This document shows, in pieces, positions 10,644 through 20,843 of a stretch of DNA of 64,000 bases. Each line of letters starts with the position of its first letter. Position 1 is the first letter of the stretch. The notes below the pieces were generated by a model. The model was not told the DNA's origin. It saw only the letters and a program-made list of their open reading frames with translations, and did no database searches. Position numbers and translations under genes: made by a program. This stretch comes from Sacculina carcini (Eukaryota > Arthropoda > Thecostraca > Sacculinidae): assembly GCA_916048095.2 (NCBI GenBank), contig OU696575.1, positions 9,686,968 through 9,750,967 on the forward strand, given 5' to 3'.

Positions 10644-12803
10644 ATGGCTTCTAATGAAAGAAAAGTGGACGCCGAGTGTCGCGTTTTCAATGAAGAATGG
10701 GGAGTAAAGTACTTATTTGTGGAAACAAAGGACCAGAAAGCTAGTTGTGTGATATGTAGCGAAAGTGTTGCCGTTTTGAAAGAGTACAATATTAGGCGTC
10801 ACTATGAAACAAACCATCTATCAACATATTCAAAGTTTTCTGGAAAGTTACGCTCTGAGAAATATGAGTCCATGAAACGTGGTTTAGAAACTCAAAGAAA
10901 CCTCTTCACGAGAAAGTTTGCTGAGAATGAATCTGTCACTCGTACAAGTTACAAAATAGTGCATAAGATGGCAGTCCGAGGAAAGCCGTTTACTGATGGC
11001 AACTTCGTCAAAGCGTGTATGATGGAAGCAGCAAATGACTTGTGTCCTGAGAAAGCCGATTTGATTGGAAGTATTAGTCTTTCGACAAGTTCAGTTGTGC
11101 GGAGAACAGAAGAACTTGGAGAGAACATAGAGCTACAGATAAGTGAGAAAGCTATGAACTTCTTGTGGTATTATCTGGCGCTGGATGAGTCCACTGATAT
11201 CTCGAGTACGTCACAACTTCTCGTGTTCATTCGTGGTGTCAATTTGGACTTTCAGATAACAGAAGAGTTGGCATCCATTGCAGCATGCATGGAACAACAA
11301 CTGGAAAAGACATTTTCATGGAAGTGCACAAAACTTTGCAAGACTATAACCTTCAGTGGAATCAGCTTCGAGGTTGCAGTTGATGGAGGTAAAAACATGA
11401 CTGGAGGGAGGAAGGGTCTGGTGAGGCAGATCAGGACTCAAATGGAAGATCTTCAAATTCCAGGCGCTCTGTTCATACACTGCATCATACATCAGCAAGC
11501 ACTGTGTGGGAAAGCCTTAGATATTTATTGTGTACTGAAGCCAGTCGTTTCTGCTGTGAACTTCATTCGGGGACATGCACTCAATCACCGTCAGTTCCAG
11601 GCTTTTCTTAAAGAAATTCATTCTGATTTCTGTGACTTGCCTTATTACACAGCAGTGAGATGGCTCAGCTGTGGTAAAGTCATGTTTCGTTTGTACAAGC
11701 TCCGAAACGAAATATATGTTTTTCTCACTGAAAAAGATACAGCCGATCCACAGCTGTCGGATCTTATCTGGCTGTCAAAGTTGTCTTTTTTGGTCGACAT
11801 CACATCCCACATGAATGAACTGAACTTGAAATTTCAGGGAAAGAATAACCTCATCTGTGATCTCTACAGAATCATCAAAGGATTTCGGAGAAAGCTGTCA
11901 TTGTTTGAAGCACAACTGGAAGGAGAAAACTTCTCTTTTTTTCACTGTTTCAGATAGTTTTGCGCTTCAATCGCTGAAGATGTCAACCTCGATTTTCCAA
12001 AAAAGATTATTCGTGAATTGAAAAAGCATTTTTGGAGAGATTTTCAGATATCGACAGAACTGAGAGTGACATTCTTCTGTTCCAGAATCCGTTTGATTGT
12101 AACCTTGATTTTTTGTGGACTCCGTGGTGCAGTTGTTAGCACACCCGCCTCACAAGCGGGAGGTCCGTGGTTCGAAACCCGGAGGAGCAGAATTTCATTG
12201 GGCGAATTCTACAATCCCACAGCCCCTGTCCACCCAGCAGAAAATGGTGGTACCAGATATCAGTCATGAGTTGTGCCATGCATTCTGGGGAGGTGGCCCT
12301 CTCTAATACGTCTTACGTCCTTGTGGAGCCATAACGTGGAGAGGGTCGGTTCTGCGGTGGCAGCGAGCTGCACGGGACACACCTGTGTGTTCATAAGCTT
12401 CGGCTTCTTCCCGTGTAGCAGCTGCCACTTAGGCATTTAACCTTTAACCTTGATGATGTGCCAGTTGAACTACAGCTGGAGCTCATTGATTTGCAAGTAA
12501 ATGACTTGTTGAAAGTGAAGCACAGAGAAGGAAAACTTGTTGAATTTTACCGCTGCTTACCTGATCCTGAGTTTCCGAAATTGAAGAAATTTGCCGCTGG
12601 TATGGCAACAGTGTATGAAAAAACTTATGTCTGTGAGCAAACACTTTCAAAAATGAAGTATGTGAAGTCAACACGTTGAATGAGATTGACTGATGAACAT
12701 TTGAAAGCAATTCTCTTAATTGGATGCAGCAATTCCAAACCAAACATTGATGTTATCTTGAAAGCCAAACATCAGTTTCACAAATCTCACTTTTTTGCTG
12801 TTT
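10644..12803 (+). pseudogene. hAT transposase (BED finger, DDE, dimerisation domain), disrupted
   Basis: Start chosen at 10644 (MASNERK), since the upstream extension is hydrophobic and unlike the family. A BED-type finger lies near residues 30-60 (CVICSES ... RRHYETNH). The core follows (LALDESTD with the first catalytic Asp; FIHCIIHQQALCGK). The frame is open to 11957, then needs a shift to continue as ASIAEDVNLDFPKKIIREL, meets the SINE at 12110, and resumes at 12458 with the C-terminal dimerisation region (EKTYVCEQTLSKMKY; LTDEHLKAIL in another frame after a stop at 12677). At least two small lesions and one insertion, so inactive. Acts on the TIRs of its own family by cut and paste in the nucleus. 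Confidence 0.88.
12110..12444 (+). mobile_element. tRNA-Val-headed SINE inside the hAT transposase
   Basis: The head (about 12117-12186) folds as a tRNA: box A TGGTGCAGTTGTTAGC, anticodon stem CCGCC-TCACAAG-CGGG with anticodon CAC (Val), box B GGTTCGAAACC. A tRNA-unrelated body follows and the 3' end has an AACCTTT-type tail. Direct repeats TAACCTTGAT at 12100-12109 and 12445-12454 are the target duplication. It would be transcribed by RNA polymerase III from boxes A and B and moved by a partner LINE. It splits the hAT coding frame between FDCNL and the following DVPVELQLEL. Confidence 0.88.
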
Positions 12804-13062
12804 AGTTTGTGAGGTTCGGATATGTGCACATTAGGTCTAATGTATCTTTTTGCTTACGTCGCCTTCTTTGAAAACTTTTTAGTAAATAAAATGTTAGTTG
12901 TCTTTGTGTTTTGATTAACATGGAATGCTAAGCTTAGTTTTTCGTCTTTTTTCCCAGAGCTTTCGTTCTGGCTTGCAAGTATTGAACAGAATGATTATGC
13001 GGCCCGCGCTCGTCATTCTTTCAGTTATCCGGCCCACTGTGAAAAAAGTTTGGTGACCCCTG

Positions 13063-13070
13063 CTCTAAGC
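13063..13070. repeat. hAT target-site duplication, right
   Basis: CTCTAAGC, the partner of 10036-10043. Confidence 0.95.
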
Positions 13071-13652
13071 CAATGAGCCATCGAGGTTGAGACGTACACT
13101 AGAATAGTTGTAAATATATAACACATTAAAATCTAACGAATAGACACGGTTGTAAAAAATAGGGTGATTTTTAACAGGAGCAAATTCTGCCTAGTGACAT
13201 GCTTTGCAAATCAAATAATCAATATTTACTGAAATTTGTTTCAACCATGGCCATTTTGTGCACGCATGTACTGTTTTCCGTGGTCGAATGAAATAGCATG
13301 TAAGCCTTGCCTATGTATGTATGTATGAAATAGCGTGAAATAGCATGTAACGAAGCACAAACGAACAAGGCGAGTGTTCTGGTTCGACTGTATACTCCGG
13401 CGCCTGGACAAATGTAGGTCATCAACATTTGCGCATACATAAACACATACTCCACCAGTGCTCCTGCGATACGCGTCCCGGAGTTGTAACATCTGGTCGA
13501 CATCCCTTGCACACGACAGTCCTTGCACACAGACACACACCAAGTCAAAACACCAAGCAGCGCGCATCCACTCCGCCTGGCCCCAACTTCACCCAGGGAT
13601 GAAGCATCCATCGAGGGCAACATCTGGTTGACATCCTTGTGCTTAAGTCTAA

Positions 13653-13685
13653 GCACATATGGTCTAAGCCTTAGACCATATGTGC
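13653..13685. repeat. Perfect hairpin, 15-bp arms
   Basis: GCACATATGGTCTAA is followed by a 3-base spacer and its exact reverse complement. Function unknown; it may be the joined ends of a very small inverted-repeat element. Confidence 0.85.
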
Positions 13686-13782
13686 CCCAGAACACCACCG
13701 GCGATGACATACGCGCATACACACACATTCCCAACCACACACACCAGCGATCTATATATGCTCGCGTTTGTGGGCAATTGAC

Positions 13783-14005
13783 GATCGCTATAGGGGTAAA
13801 CAAAAATCGGGGATGGGACATATTGCGATCGGTGTGGGGCAATTGACGATCGCTATCCCGATCGTCAATTACCCCCACACCGATCGGAAAACACCCCACA
13901 TTCAGAATGATGCGGTGTCTTTAATACTTGCATATAAATGATATGGAAGATATAGTTATAGCCAATTGCCCCAATTTCTTGAAGCGATCGTAAATTGCCC
14001 CCAAA
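13783..14005. repeat. Cluster of pogo-end motifs with a long palindrome
   Basis: Direct and inverted copies of the motif GGGGCAATTGACGATCG. The pair 13825-13852 and 13859-13886 forms a near-perfect palindrome with arms of about 27 bp and a 6-base centre; inverted copies follow at about 13953 and 13986. The same motif stands at the left end of the pogo element, so these are its subterminal repeats or ends of small relatives that inserted here. Confidence 0.7.
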
Positions 14006-14147
14006 ATCTGTCCATGTCGTGAATTATGACAAATTTTCTGAAATATTGCAAATTTTTTGTGCAACATGTTTTGAATGGGTTTGGCAGAAATTGTGTCACA
14101 TTCATTTTTAACGTAGAAAGACGATTCATACACTGAAATGATCGCAA

Positions 14148-14161
14148 ACGAATGCTCTAAT
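14148..14161. repeat. LINE target-site duplication, left
   Basis: ACGAATGCTCTAAT, repeated exactly at 20519-20532. Confidence 0.9.
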
Positions 14162-14922
14162 GGCTCCCCTGCGGTAGGGGGGTTAGAATTCTGCCGCCGT
14201 AGCTGCCGCGTGTCGTAAGAGGCGACTAAAGGCAGACATGTCTGGTCAGGTTTCGGCCTGCTACTGGTAACATGTAACCCGGTACAACCAGCCGCATGGT
14301 CGGAATGTCGGCGACTAATCCGGCCCCCCACTGGCCTATGCCAGTGAGGAGGGTGGCCAGACACCCAGCAGGAAGAAAAACAAGACCTGTCAAAGGGCGG
14401 ATGAGCTGGTTAGCAGCCAACGGCCATCTGGAAACCCTCCCCCGTCGGATCGGCAAACAGGATCCTGGCCGCTGAGTGTCACGTCACCCGGGGTATAGTG
14501 GTGGCGTGACGCAACACTCGTCTTTGGCCTGCGCGTCGAACCCCGACGGGGCCGCTGTTTGGCTCCTCGACAGTGGAGAGAATGGTCCGACGCCGGCACG
14601 GGTGGCCGGATAGGGCTCAAGAGGGTCAAGGGTGAGGTGCCTGGTGCTCGAGGGGGGTCCCGCCCGGTGCAGTGTCCGCCGTTTGCAGTGGGGCTGCAGT
14701 TGCTGTGTCCAGATGGACCGGTGGGGGTCACTGGTCCGGGCCCGGTGCTGTAGCTCCCGCGGACTCGTACCGGGCGGAGCTCGCAGCGAGCTCAGGGGTA
14801 TTCGGTGCCCGTACAGCGCGCACCACCACTGGCGTGGCATCCCATGCTGGCTCTGCCCGTCCCCCCAGTAGGGCCCCGTGCAGAGGAGGGTGGTCGTGCG
14901 CGCAGAGACAAACAAACAATTC

Positions 14923-16560
14923 ATGGCTTCAAAAACTCCAACCACCCCACCTGCTGGTCGTCCATCGGGCGATCGGCCACGGCCGCCGAAAGGTGGTCGT
15001 ACTCTGAGCCACTTGCACGGCGACAGTCGTGCTGCACCTGTGCCGATGGTGCTGGTTTTTACCAGCACCAATGAACACGTGAAATTGTCCTCGCTGAACC
15101 CATTCCGTCGTCTGGATGGTTTCAAGAACATCGGAGACGCGCCTGTCGAGGCCAGCCGACAGAGAGACGGTTCTCTGCTGGTTAAATACGGCAATGAGAC
15201 GGCAGCATCCCGCGCGATGAAGGCCGACACATTCCGGTATCGCGTGGGTACGGGTGAAAACAAGCGTTGGGTGAGCACCCCCATCTCGGTGTGTGCGCAC
15301 TCGACATTGAACCACGCCAGAGGTGTTCTGTTCTGTCGTGCGCTGGAGGGTGTTGATAACGATGAAATCTGCGACGGTTTGTCATCCCAGGGTGTCATCC
15401 GTGTGGAGCGCATCGTCCGACGGCGTGAGGGTAGCGAGGTGCCAACGCACTCTTTCTTCCTCACGTTTGACGGTGCTGTTCTGCCGGATGACATCAAGAT
15501 CGGTGACATCCGTCAGCGTATCCGTGTCCGCCCCTACGTACCCAACCCAATGCGATGCTACAGGTGCCAACGTTTCGGGCATACGAGCTCCCGCTGCAAC
15601 CGTGCTGAGATCTGCGGACGCTGCTCATCCGAACGGCACACCGCTGCTGATTGCGACAATGAGTATTTCTGCGTCAATTGCAGGAGCAGCGGTCATGCGT
15701 CCTCGTCGCGTGACTGCCCGGAATGGCTGAAAGAAAAAGAAATTCTGGCTATCCGCGCTGCCCAGCGCTGCAGTTTCGGCGAGGCGCGTGCTGTATATCG
15801 CAGCTCGCATCCGTCGGGCCCGTCCTTTGCCGGCGTCGTCACGAAGTCGGCTCAGCCTCCACAGTCTGTCGACTCGTTTTTGGAGAAGCTGACTGTTGGA
15901 GACTTCTTGAAGCTGGCGGGACGAATGGGCTTGAAGCTGGTCGTACCTGGGGCTGATAAACATGAGCTTGAACCAACACCGGTTGATCGGCGGCCTGAGG
16001 AGGCTGCCGTGTCGCGGTCGCCAACGGCCGCACCCCAGCGGTCCCAGGCGTCCGCGACCCAGCGGTCCCAGACGGCCGCAACCCAGCGGCCCAAGGCGGC
16101 CGCTCCCCAGCAGCCTGAAAAGGCTGCTGAGCGGCGACCTCAGCGGGTTGCCGATCGGCCGGTCAGCCGGCCGATGGACCGCGCTGGCAAATCGGCAGCG
16201 ATGCCGGTTAGTCAGGGCGGCAAAAAACCGGCCGCTCAGCAGGCTTCCAAGCCAGCAGAGCGGTCGTCTCCGAACCGGAGGAAATCCGGAGACTGGACGG
16301 TGGTACAGCACAAGAGCCGCCGTTCGGTCAAGTCAGCCTCGCCGAGGAGTGACCGGCGAGCATCTCCCGGTCACAAAGCGAGCGCGGTCCCTGCATCTCC
16401 GCGCTCGGCGGTTGCTAGCGCACCGCCTTCCGCACACGACGGAGCGACTCCCACCACTGCCATGGAGGTGGAGAGTTCCTCTAAGCGGAAGCTCTCGGCC
16501 TCTCCAAGTGGGTCCCCACCTGACTCGGAGAGAGGACGATCGGCTAAGCGATGCGATTAG
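14923..16560 (+). CDS. LINE ORF1 protein with three CCHC zinc knuckles
   Basis: About 545 residues; the ATG at 14923 (MASKTPTTPP) is taken because the frame upstream of it has only a GTG. A basic Pro-rich N-terminus is followed by an RNA-binding-like middle (FTSTNEHVKLSSLNPFRRLD ...). Three zinc knuckles come next: CYRCQRFGHTSSRC, CGRCSSERHTAADC and CVNCRSSGHASSSRDC. The C-terminal third is a low-complexity run rich in Ala, Pro, Gln and Arg with repeated AAPQRP-like units, then RRKSGDWTVVQHKSRR. It binds the element RNA to form the transposition particle. The stop lies 85 bp before ORF2. GC content is higher than in the surrounding DNA. Confidence 0.9.
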   Translation: MASKTPTTPPAGRPSGDRPRPPKGGRTLSHLHGDSRAAPVPMVLVFTSTNEHVKLSSLNPFRRLDGFKNIGDAPVEASRQRDGSLLVKYGNETAASRAMKADTFRYRVGTGENKRWVSTPISVCAHSTLNHARGVLFCRALEGVDNDEICDGLSSQGVIRVERIVRRREGSEVPTHSFFLTFDGAVLPDDIKIGDIRQRIRVRPYVPNPMRCYRCQRFGHTSSRCNRAEICGRCSSERHTAADCDNEYFCVNCRSSGHASSSRDCPEWLKEKEILAIRAAQRCSFGEARAVYRSSHPSGPSFAGVVTKSAQPPQSVDSFLEKLTVGDFLKLAGRMGLKLVVPGADKHELEPTPVDRRPEEAAVSRSPTAAPQRSQASATQRSQTAATQRPKAAAPQQPEKAAERRPQRVADRPVSRPMDRAGKSAAMPVSQGGKKPAAQQASKPAERSSPNRRKSGDWTVVQHKSRRSVKSASPRSDRRASPGHKASAVPASPRSAVASAPPSAHDGATPTTAMEVESSSKRKLSASPSGSPPDSERGRSAKRCD

Positions 16561-16645
16561 GTACCTGTGCTACCTGGTTGTTAGTGTATATGTGCCTTTT
16601 TAACGGGAGTATTTATATGTATTTTATTCTATTATATTTATTTTT

Positions 16646-19600
16646 ATGTCCATTTTACAATGGAATATTAGAGGTATTAGACCGAATTTTAATGATTTAC
16701 TGCATATTTTACACTCCCGACAACCATCGATTTTAGCAATACAGGAGACTAAGCTTTTAACTTCTTCGTATTTTAGTATTCAGGATTTTAATGTTTTTAG
16801 ATTTGATAATCCCAGCTCGACTATAGCCCATGGCGGGGTTATGCTGGCTGTTCGCACCAGTGTACCCTGTCGCCGCCTGCATATTCAGTCAGATTTGCAG
16901 GTGGTTGCGGTTCGGTGCTGGCTCGGTGGTAGGGAGGTGAGTGTGTGCTCATTGTACCTGCCGCCTGGTCGCCCGTTCCCAAGGGCTGACGTCGAGTTTT
17001 TAATCAGTTCACTTTCACCCCCTTTTTATGTGTTAGGCGATTTTAATGCTCACAGCCCTTTTTGGGGTTGTGATGCATATTGTAGCCGTGGTTTTATTAT
17101 GGAGGATATTTTAACTGTATTAGACATAGGTATTTTAAACACAGGCACATATACGCATTGTACCATGCCATCGGGAAGCATGTCCGCTCTGGACCTCAGT
17201 CTGTGCAGTCCCAGTCTGCAGGCATCCACGAGCTGGACCGTTGAGAACAGTCTGTATGGGAGTGACCACTTCCCTATATGGATCTGTCTCAATGAGGTAC
17301 CTAGGTTGGGAACACGACCACCGAGATGGAATTTCAAACGAGCTGATTGGGTCCGCTATGATTGCTTGACACTGGAAGCCATGGGCAACCCCACACTTCG
17401 ACCCAGCGTCGAAGGTTTTGCTGAGGCCATTGTCACCTGTGCCAAACAGAGCATTCCGCGTACGGCATCGCGTCCCCGGCGGCGTCCTGTTCCTTGGTGG
17501 ACAGACGCGTGTGCTACGGCGTTGCGAGAGCGACGTCGTTGCTGGGGTCGCTTCCGGCGCAACAGCACGTTGTCAAACATGCTTTGCTTCCGCCACGCTC
17601 GCGCAAAAGCTCGATGGACCTTTCGCGAGGCGAAGCGGGCCTCGTGGGTGTCCTATGTGTCCAGCATTAATCGGCATTGTCCTATATCCACCATATGGGA
17701 CCGTATAAAGCGCATCTCTGGTAAGTACCGTCCCAATCCACTGCCTTCTCTGAAGATCAGTGGCGTGGACGTGATTAATCCGGAGCATGTTGCTGACGAA
17801 ATTGGCCGATATTTAGCGGAGCGCTGTCGTGCAAACGTAGACGACCCTGATTTTGCGGCCATCAAACAGCAGTGCGAGAGATCACCCGTTGATTTCTCCA
17901 CCAGCTGTCAGCTGCCAATCAACAGCGATTTTTCTGCATCTGAGCTGAGAACGGCCTTGCGATCGCTTCGCGATGTGGCTGAAGGCCCTGATGAGGTGCA
18001 CAACCTCATGCTGAAACGTCTGTCGCCCGCAGTGCTGTCCACCTTGCTGCAGGTCTTCAATGATCTGTGGAGTGGTGGGCAGTTTCCGGCCTCCTGGCGA
18101 CGGGCAATCGTGATACCCATCATGAAACAGGGCAAATCGGGCGATCACCCGTCTGACTATCGCCCGATATCGCTTACCTCCAGTCTCTGCAAACTGTTTG
18201 AGAAAATGCTTTGCAGACGGCTGGTATGGTTTCTGGAACGCGGTCGGCTGTTCAATGATGCTCAGTGCGGATTTCGCCAGGGTCGCTCAACGTTAGACCA
18301 CTTGGTGACCATTGACTCTCGCGTACGTGAAAGTTTCACGCGAGGTCACCACGTCGGGGCGATATTCTTTGACATCGAAAAGGCATATGACACCACATGG
18401 CGACATGGTATTCTTCGCAAACTGCATCGCTGTGGTGTCAGAGGCAACATGGGGAGGTTCGTACACAATTTCCTTTTGCACCGCACATTTTGTGTGCGTG
18501 TGGGGAACTCCCTGTCTCGTTCGTTCGATCAGGCAGAAGGCGTTCCACAGGGTAGTGTGCTCAGCGTGGCCCTTTTTGCCATAATGATCAACGACATTGA
18601 CGATCATTTGCCTCCCTCGATTGGACGGTCTCTATTTGTGGACGACTTCGCCATATGGTGTTCTTCCCGCAGCACTGTTGCTGTCCAGCGTCAACTGCAG
18701 CTGGCGGTGAATAAAATAGAGACTTGGGGAACGCGTAACGGCTTCCGCTTCTCGACGTCCAAAACGGTCGGTGTACACTTCTGCCGCCGTCGAGGTGCCT
18801 GCCCTGACATGGAAGTGGAATTGTACGGCAGTGCTGTCTCATTCCAACGCACGGTTCGGTTTTTAGGGGTCACGTTGGACTCGCGCTTGACCTACACCGA
18901 CCATATTTCACAGCTGAGAACCACTTGTCTAAAGGCACTGAATGTGCTGAAGACTGTTTCCCGCATGCGGTATGGAGCAGATCGACAGTCCCTTCTCCTT
19001 CTGTACCGCTCGTTAGTCAGGTCGCGTCTCGATTACGCAAGCATCGTATATGATCTGGCTTCGGAGTCAGCAAAAGGCCGTTTGAATGTCGTACACCACG
19101 CAGGGATACGCATTGCCACCGGCGCGTTTCGCACGTCGCCAATCGTCAGCCTCCTTGTTGAGGCTGATGAGGCTCCGCTGGCGCTCCGTCGTCAAGAGCT
19201 GGTCATGCGTTATTCTTGCAAGCTGGCAAGCACCCATGAAAACCCCGCGTATGACGTGGTATTTTCCCAGCATGTGCCTGAGCAGCAGCACCTTCCAGGA
19301 CCTCAGTGTTCTGTGCTGTTTTGCAGCAAAATGAGGGCACTGCTGGAGTCATGCGGGATGGGTGCTAACGACGTCCTCAGACAAGAATACACGGCGGAGT
19401 CACCCTGGGAATTGGTCACACCCGAGGTTGACGTCTCGCTAGCAGCTCTGCCGAAACACCGTACAGTGCCCAGTGTGCTTCGCTCAAACACACTGGAGCG
19501 AATTCATTCTTACGGGCGGTATACTGCCGTGTACACTGATGGATCTAAGTCGGCCAGTGGTGTGGGTTGTGCGTTTGTAAGTGGAGGTATGTGCCGCTCG

Positions 19601-20347
19601 AGCACGCTGCCACCGAGCGCCTCCATTTACACGGCTGAACTTCACGCTATCCTGCTGGCCCTGGTTTTTATTCGCTCATCTTCTTTTTCATTGTTTTTAG
19701 TTTTATCTGATTCCCTTAGTGCTTTAACTTCATTATCGTCTTTCTCCTTACATCCTCTTATACAGAGGATTTTTATCTCTCTTGACATCATCCACCACCA
19801 GGGCAAGCGTGTAAAGTTCTGCTGGATTCCGGCCCATATTGGTATTTTGGGCAACGAGCGAGCTGACAGAGCCGCAAAAAGAGCTGCTGAACGAGACTTT
19901 TATTCATTTTATTTTAACTTTCCCATTCCGTATTCGGACTTTTATCCTATTATACATCGTTTTATCCGTTCTCGCTGGCAGCTCTCCTGGGACGAATGTG
20001 GTTCTAACAAATTAAAAGCTGTGAAGCCCGAAATCGGACATTGGATGTGCTCTTGTCGCCGGAAGAGGTCCGAGGAAGTGGCGCTCTGTCGTCTGCGTGT
20101 GGGTCACACGTACGATACGCATCGCCATCTTCTACTCGGACAACCTGAACCCACGTGCAGCGCATGTAATGTACGTCTCTCCGTGCAGCACATCCTGGTG
20201 GAATGCCCATCATTCTCAGAGGCGCGTCAACGTTTTCTTGGATCCGTTCGGACTATTCACGATGTTCTCGGACAGGAGCAATCGGCGGTCATTGAGGGCC
20301 GCATTTTTGAGTTTTTACGGCTTTTGCCTATTAGAATTATTTATTGA
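16646..20347 (+). CDS. LINE ORF2: APE endonuclease, reverse transcriptase, RNase H
   Basis: 1233 residues. Domain 1 (about 1-220) is an APE endonuclease: LQWNIRG, IQETKL, LGDFNAHSPFWG, GSDHFPI. Domain 2 (about 450-720) is the reverse transcriptase: DYRPISLTSSLCKLFEKML, FFDIEKAYDTTW, EGVPQGSVLS and the catalytic LFVDDFAIW. Domain 3 (about 960-1090) is RNase H with all acidic sites: YTDGSKSASG, YTAELHAI, LVLSDSLSAL, IPAHIGILGNERAD. The C-terminus has a CCHC-like finger (CSACNVRLSVQHILVEC). It nicks the target and primes reverse transcription there. No stop or frameshift is visible, so it may still be functional. Confidence 0.93.
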   Translation: MSILQWNIRGIRPNFNDLLHILHSRQPSILAIQETKLLTSSYFSIQDFNVFRFDNPSSTIAHGGVMLAVRTSVPCRRLHIQSDLQVVAVRCWLGGREVSVCSLYLPPGRPFPRADVEFLISSLSPPFYVLGDFNAHSPFWGCDAYCSRGFIMEDILTVLDIGILNTGTYTHCTMPSGSMSALDLSLCSPSLQASTSWTVENSLYGSDHFPIWICLNEVPRLGTRPPRWNFKRADWVRYDCLTLEAMGNPTLRPSVEGFAEAIVTCAKQSIPRTASRPRRRPVPWWTDACATALRERRRCWGRFRRNSTLSNMLCFRHARAKARWTFREAKRASWVSYVSSINRHCPISTIWDRIKRISGKYRPNPLPSLKISGVDVINPEHVADEIGRYLAERCRANVDDPDFAAIKQQCERSPVDFSTSCQLPINSDFSASELRTALRSLRDVAEGPDEVHNLMLKRLSPAVLSTLLQVFNDLWSGGQFPASWRRAIVIPIMKQGKSGDHPSDYRPISLTSSLCKLFEKMLCRRLVWFLERGRLFNDAQCGFRQGRSTLDHLVTIDSRVRESFTRGHHVGAIFFDIEKAYDTTWRHGILRKLHRCGVRGNMGRFVHNFLLHRTFCVRVGNSLSRSFDQAEGVPQGSVLSVALFAIMINDIDDHLPPSIGRSLFVDDFAIWCSSRSTVAVQRQLQLAVNKIETWGTRNGFRFSTSKTVGVHFCRRRGACPDMEVELYGSAVSFQRTVRFLGVTLDSRLTYTDHISQLRTTCLKALNVLKTVSRMRYGADRQSLLLLYRSLVRSRLDYASIVYDLASESAKGRLNVVHHAGIRIATGAFRTSPIVSLLVEADEAPLALRRQELVMRYSCKLASTHENPAYDVVFSQHVPEQQHLPGPQCSVLFCSKMRALLESCGMGANDVLRQEYTAESPWELVTPEVDVSLAALPKHRTVPSVLRSNTLERIHSYGRYTAVYTDGSKSASGVGCAFVSGGMCRSSTLPPSASIYTAELHAILLALVFIRSSSFSLFLVLSDSLSALTSLSSFSLHPLIQRIFISLDIIHHQGKRVKFCWIPAHIGILGNERADRAAKRAAERDFYSFYFNFPIPYSDFYPIIHRFIRSRWQLSWDECGSNKLKAVKPEIGHWMCSCRRKRSEEVALCRLRVGHTYDTHRHLLLGQPEPTCSACNVRLSVQHILVECPSFSEARQRFLGSVRTIHDVLGQEQSAVIEGRIFEFLRLLPIRIIY

Positions 20348-20518
20348 GTTTTATTTCTTGACTTTCACATTCATTTTGTTCACTATCACACTTATTTATT
20401 TCATCATTCCATTCCTCATGTCCATCATTTTTGGTTGTTTAGGCTGTGAATAGACTGGGGGGTGCCGTATGGTCCCAGAGGCCGGTGCATCCCATAAACA
20501 CAAATAACGAACGAACGA

Positions 20519-20532
20519 ACGAATGCTCTAAT
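20519..20532. repeat. LINE target-site duplication, right
   Basis: ACGAATGCTCTAAT, directly after the tetranucleotide tail; partner of 14148-14161. Confidence 0.9.
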
Positions 20533-20843
20533 TGTTAATCCACTCAATTCTTGTCCATAGTGATTTCAACTCTCCTAAGACCAAAATCATGTTTTACCCC
20601 CAAAATAACCGAATCGCCATTTGCCCCAAATGACTATACACAAGCACATATACATACACATAATACACAAATAACCTTTTTTGTTCCGGCAAAATAACGA
20701 CAAATTAATAGTCAATAACGTATACGTATACGAACGCTTCAAACCGGGCCGGCACACATGCTATTGCGCAATGATTTCCGTCTATCGCGTGAACGTTTAT
20801 GAGCCTTCTTTCGCTTCGTTGATCAAATAGCGGAACTAGGCAG

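Larger units (their letters stand above)
10044..13062 (+). mobile_element. hAT DNA transposon with perfect TIRs and 8-bp TSD
   Basis: Ends are exact inverted repeats of 16 bp: CAGGGGTCACCAAACT at 10044 and its reverse complement ending at 13062. The flanks are the identical 8-bp duplication CTCTAAGC, the hallmark length of the hAT superfamily. Subterminal DNA is rich in GGCCCGCG-type motifs. It carries one plus-strand transposase gene of the ZBED/GTF2IRD2-like group, interrupted by a SINE. It sits upstream of the pogo transposase and so entered the pogo element after that was in place. About 2.7 kb without the SINE. Confidence 0.93.
14162..20518 (+). mobile_element. Full-length I-clade-like LINE, apparently intact
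   Basis: The element runs from GGCTCCCCTGCGGTAGGG to a tail of ACGA/GAAC tetranucleotide repeats and is bounded by a 14-bp target duplication. The 5' region contains GTAAGAGGCGACTAAAGG, a phrase I associate with the 5' ends of LINEs of the I/Nimb type. It has two long uninterrupted ORFs: ORF1 with three zinc knuckles, ORF2 with APE endonuclease, reverse transcriptase and RNase H. RNase H after the RT places it in the I-type superfamily. Complete length, open ORFs and exact TSD imply a young insertion; it landed in DNA belonging to the pogo block. A 5'-truncated relative lies at 33203-33961. Confidence 0.92.
6872..20627 (-). mobile_element. pogo-type DNA transposon, expanded by nested insertions
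   Basis: Tentative outer limits of a pogo (Tc1/mariner superfamily) element. The left end carries GGGGCAAATGACGATCG (6872-6888); an inverted, diverged copy lies at 20611-20627 (14 of 17 bases agree), and further copies sit near 7055, 13783, 13836 and, inverted, 13859 and 13986. The transposase gene lies at 7.3-9.95 kb on the minus strand. Removing the hAT element (10044-13062) and the LINE (14162-20518), both bounded by target duplications, leaves an element of about 4.4 kb. I could not see a clean TA duplication at the ends, so the right limit could instead be one of the motif copies near 13.9-14.0 kb. Confidence 0.45.

Noticed and set aside
12117-12186. tRNA-Val gene
   Set aside because: The fold is good, but a body, tail and target duplication show it is a SINE head.
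13219-13899. 226-codon minus-strand frame
   Set aside because: Translation of CA/TG-rich and palindromic repeat DNA; no domain and overlaps the motif cluster.
15625-16311. 228-codon minus-strand frame opposite LINE ORF1
   Set aside because: Shadow of a GC-rich coding frame; lacks any domain.
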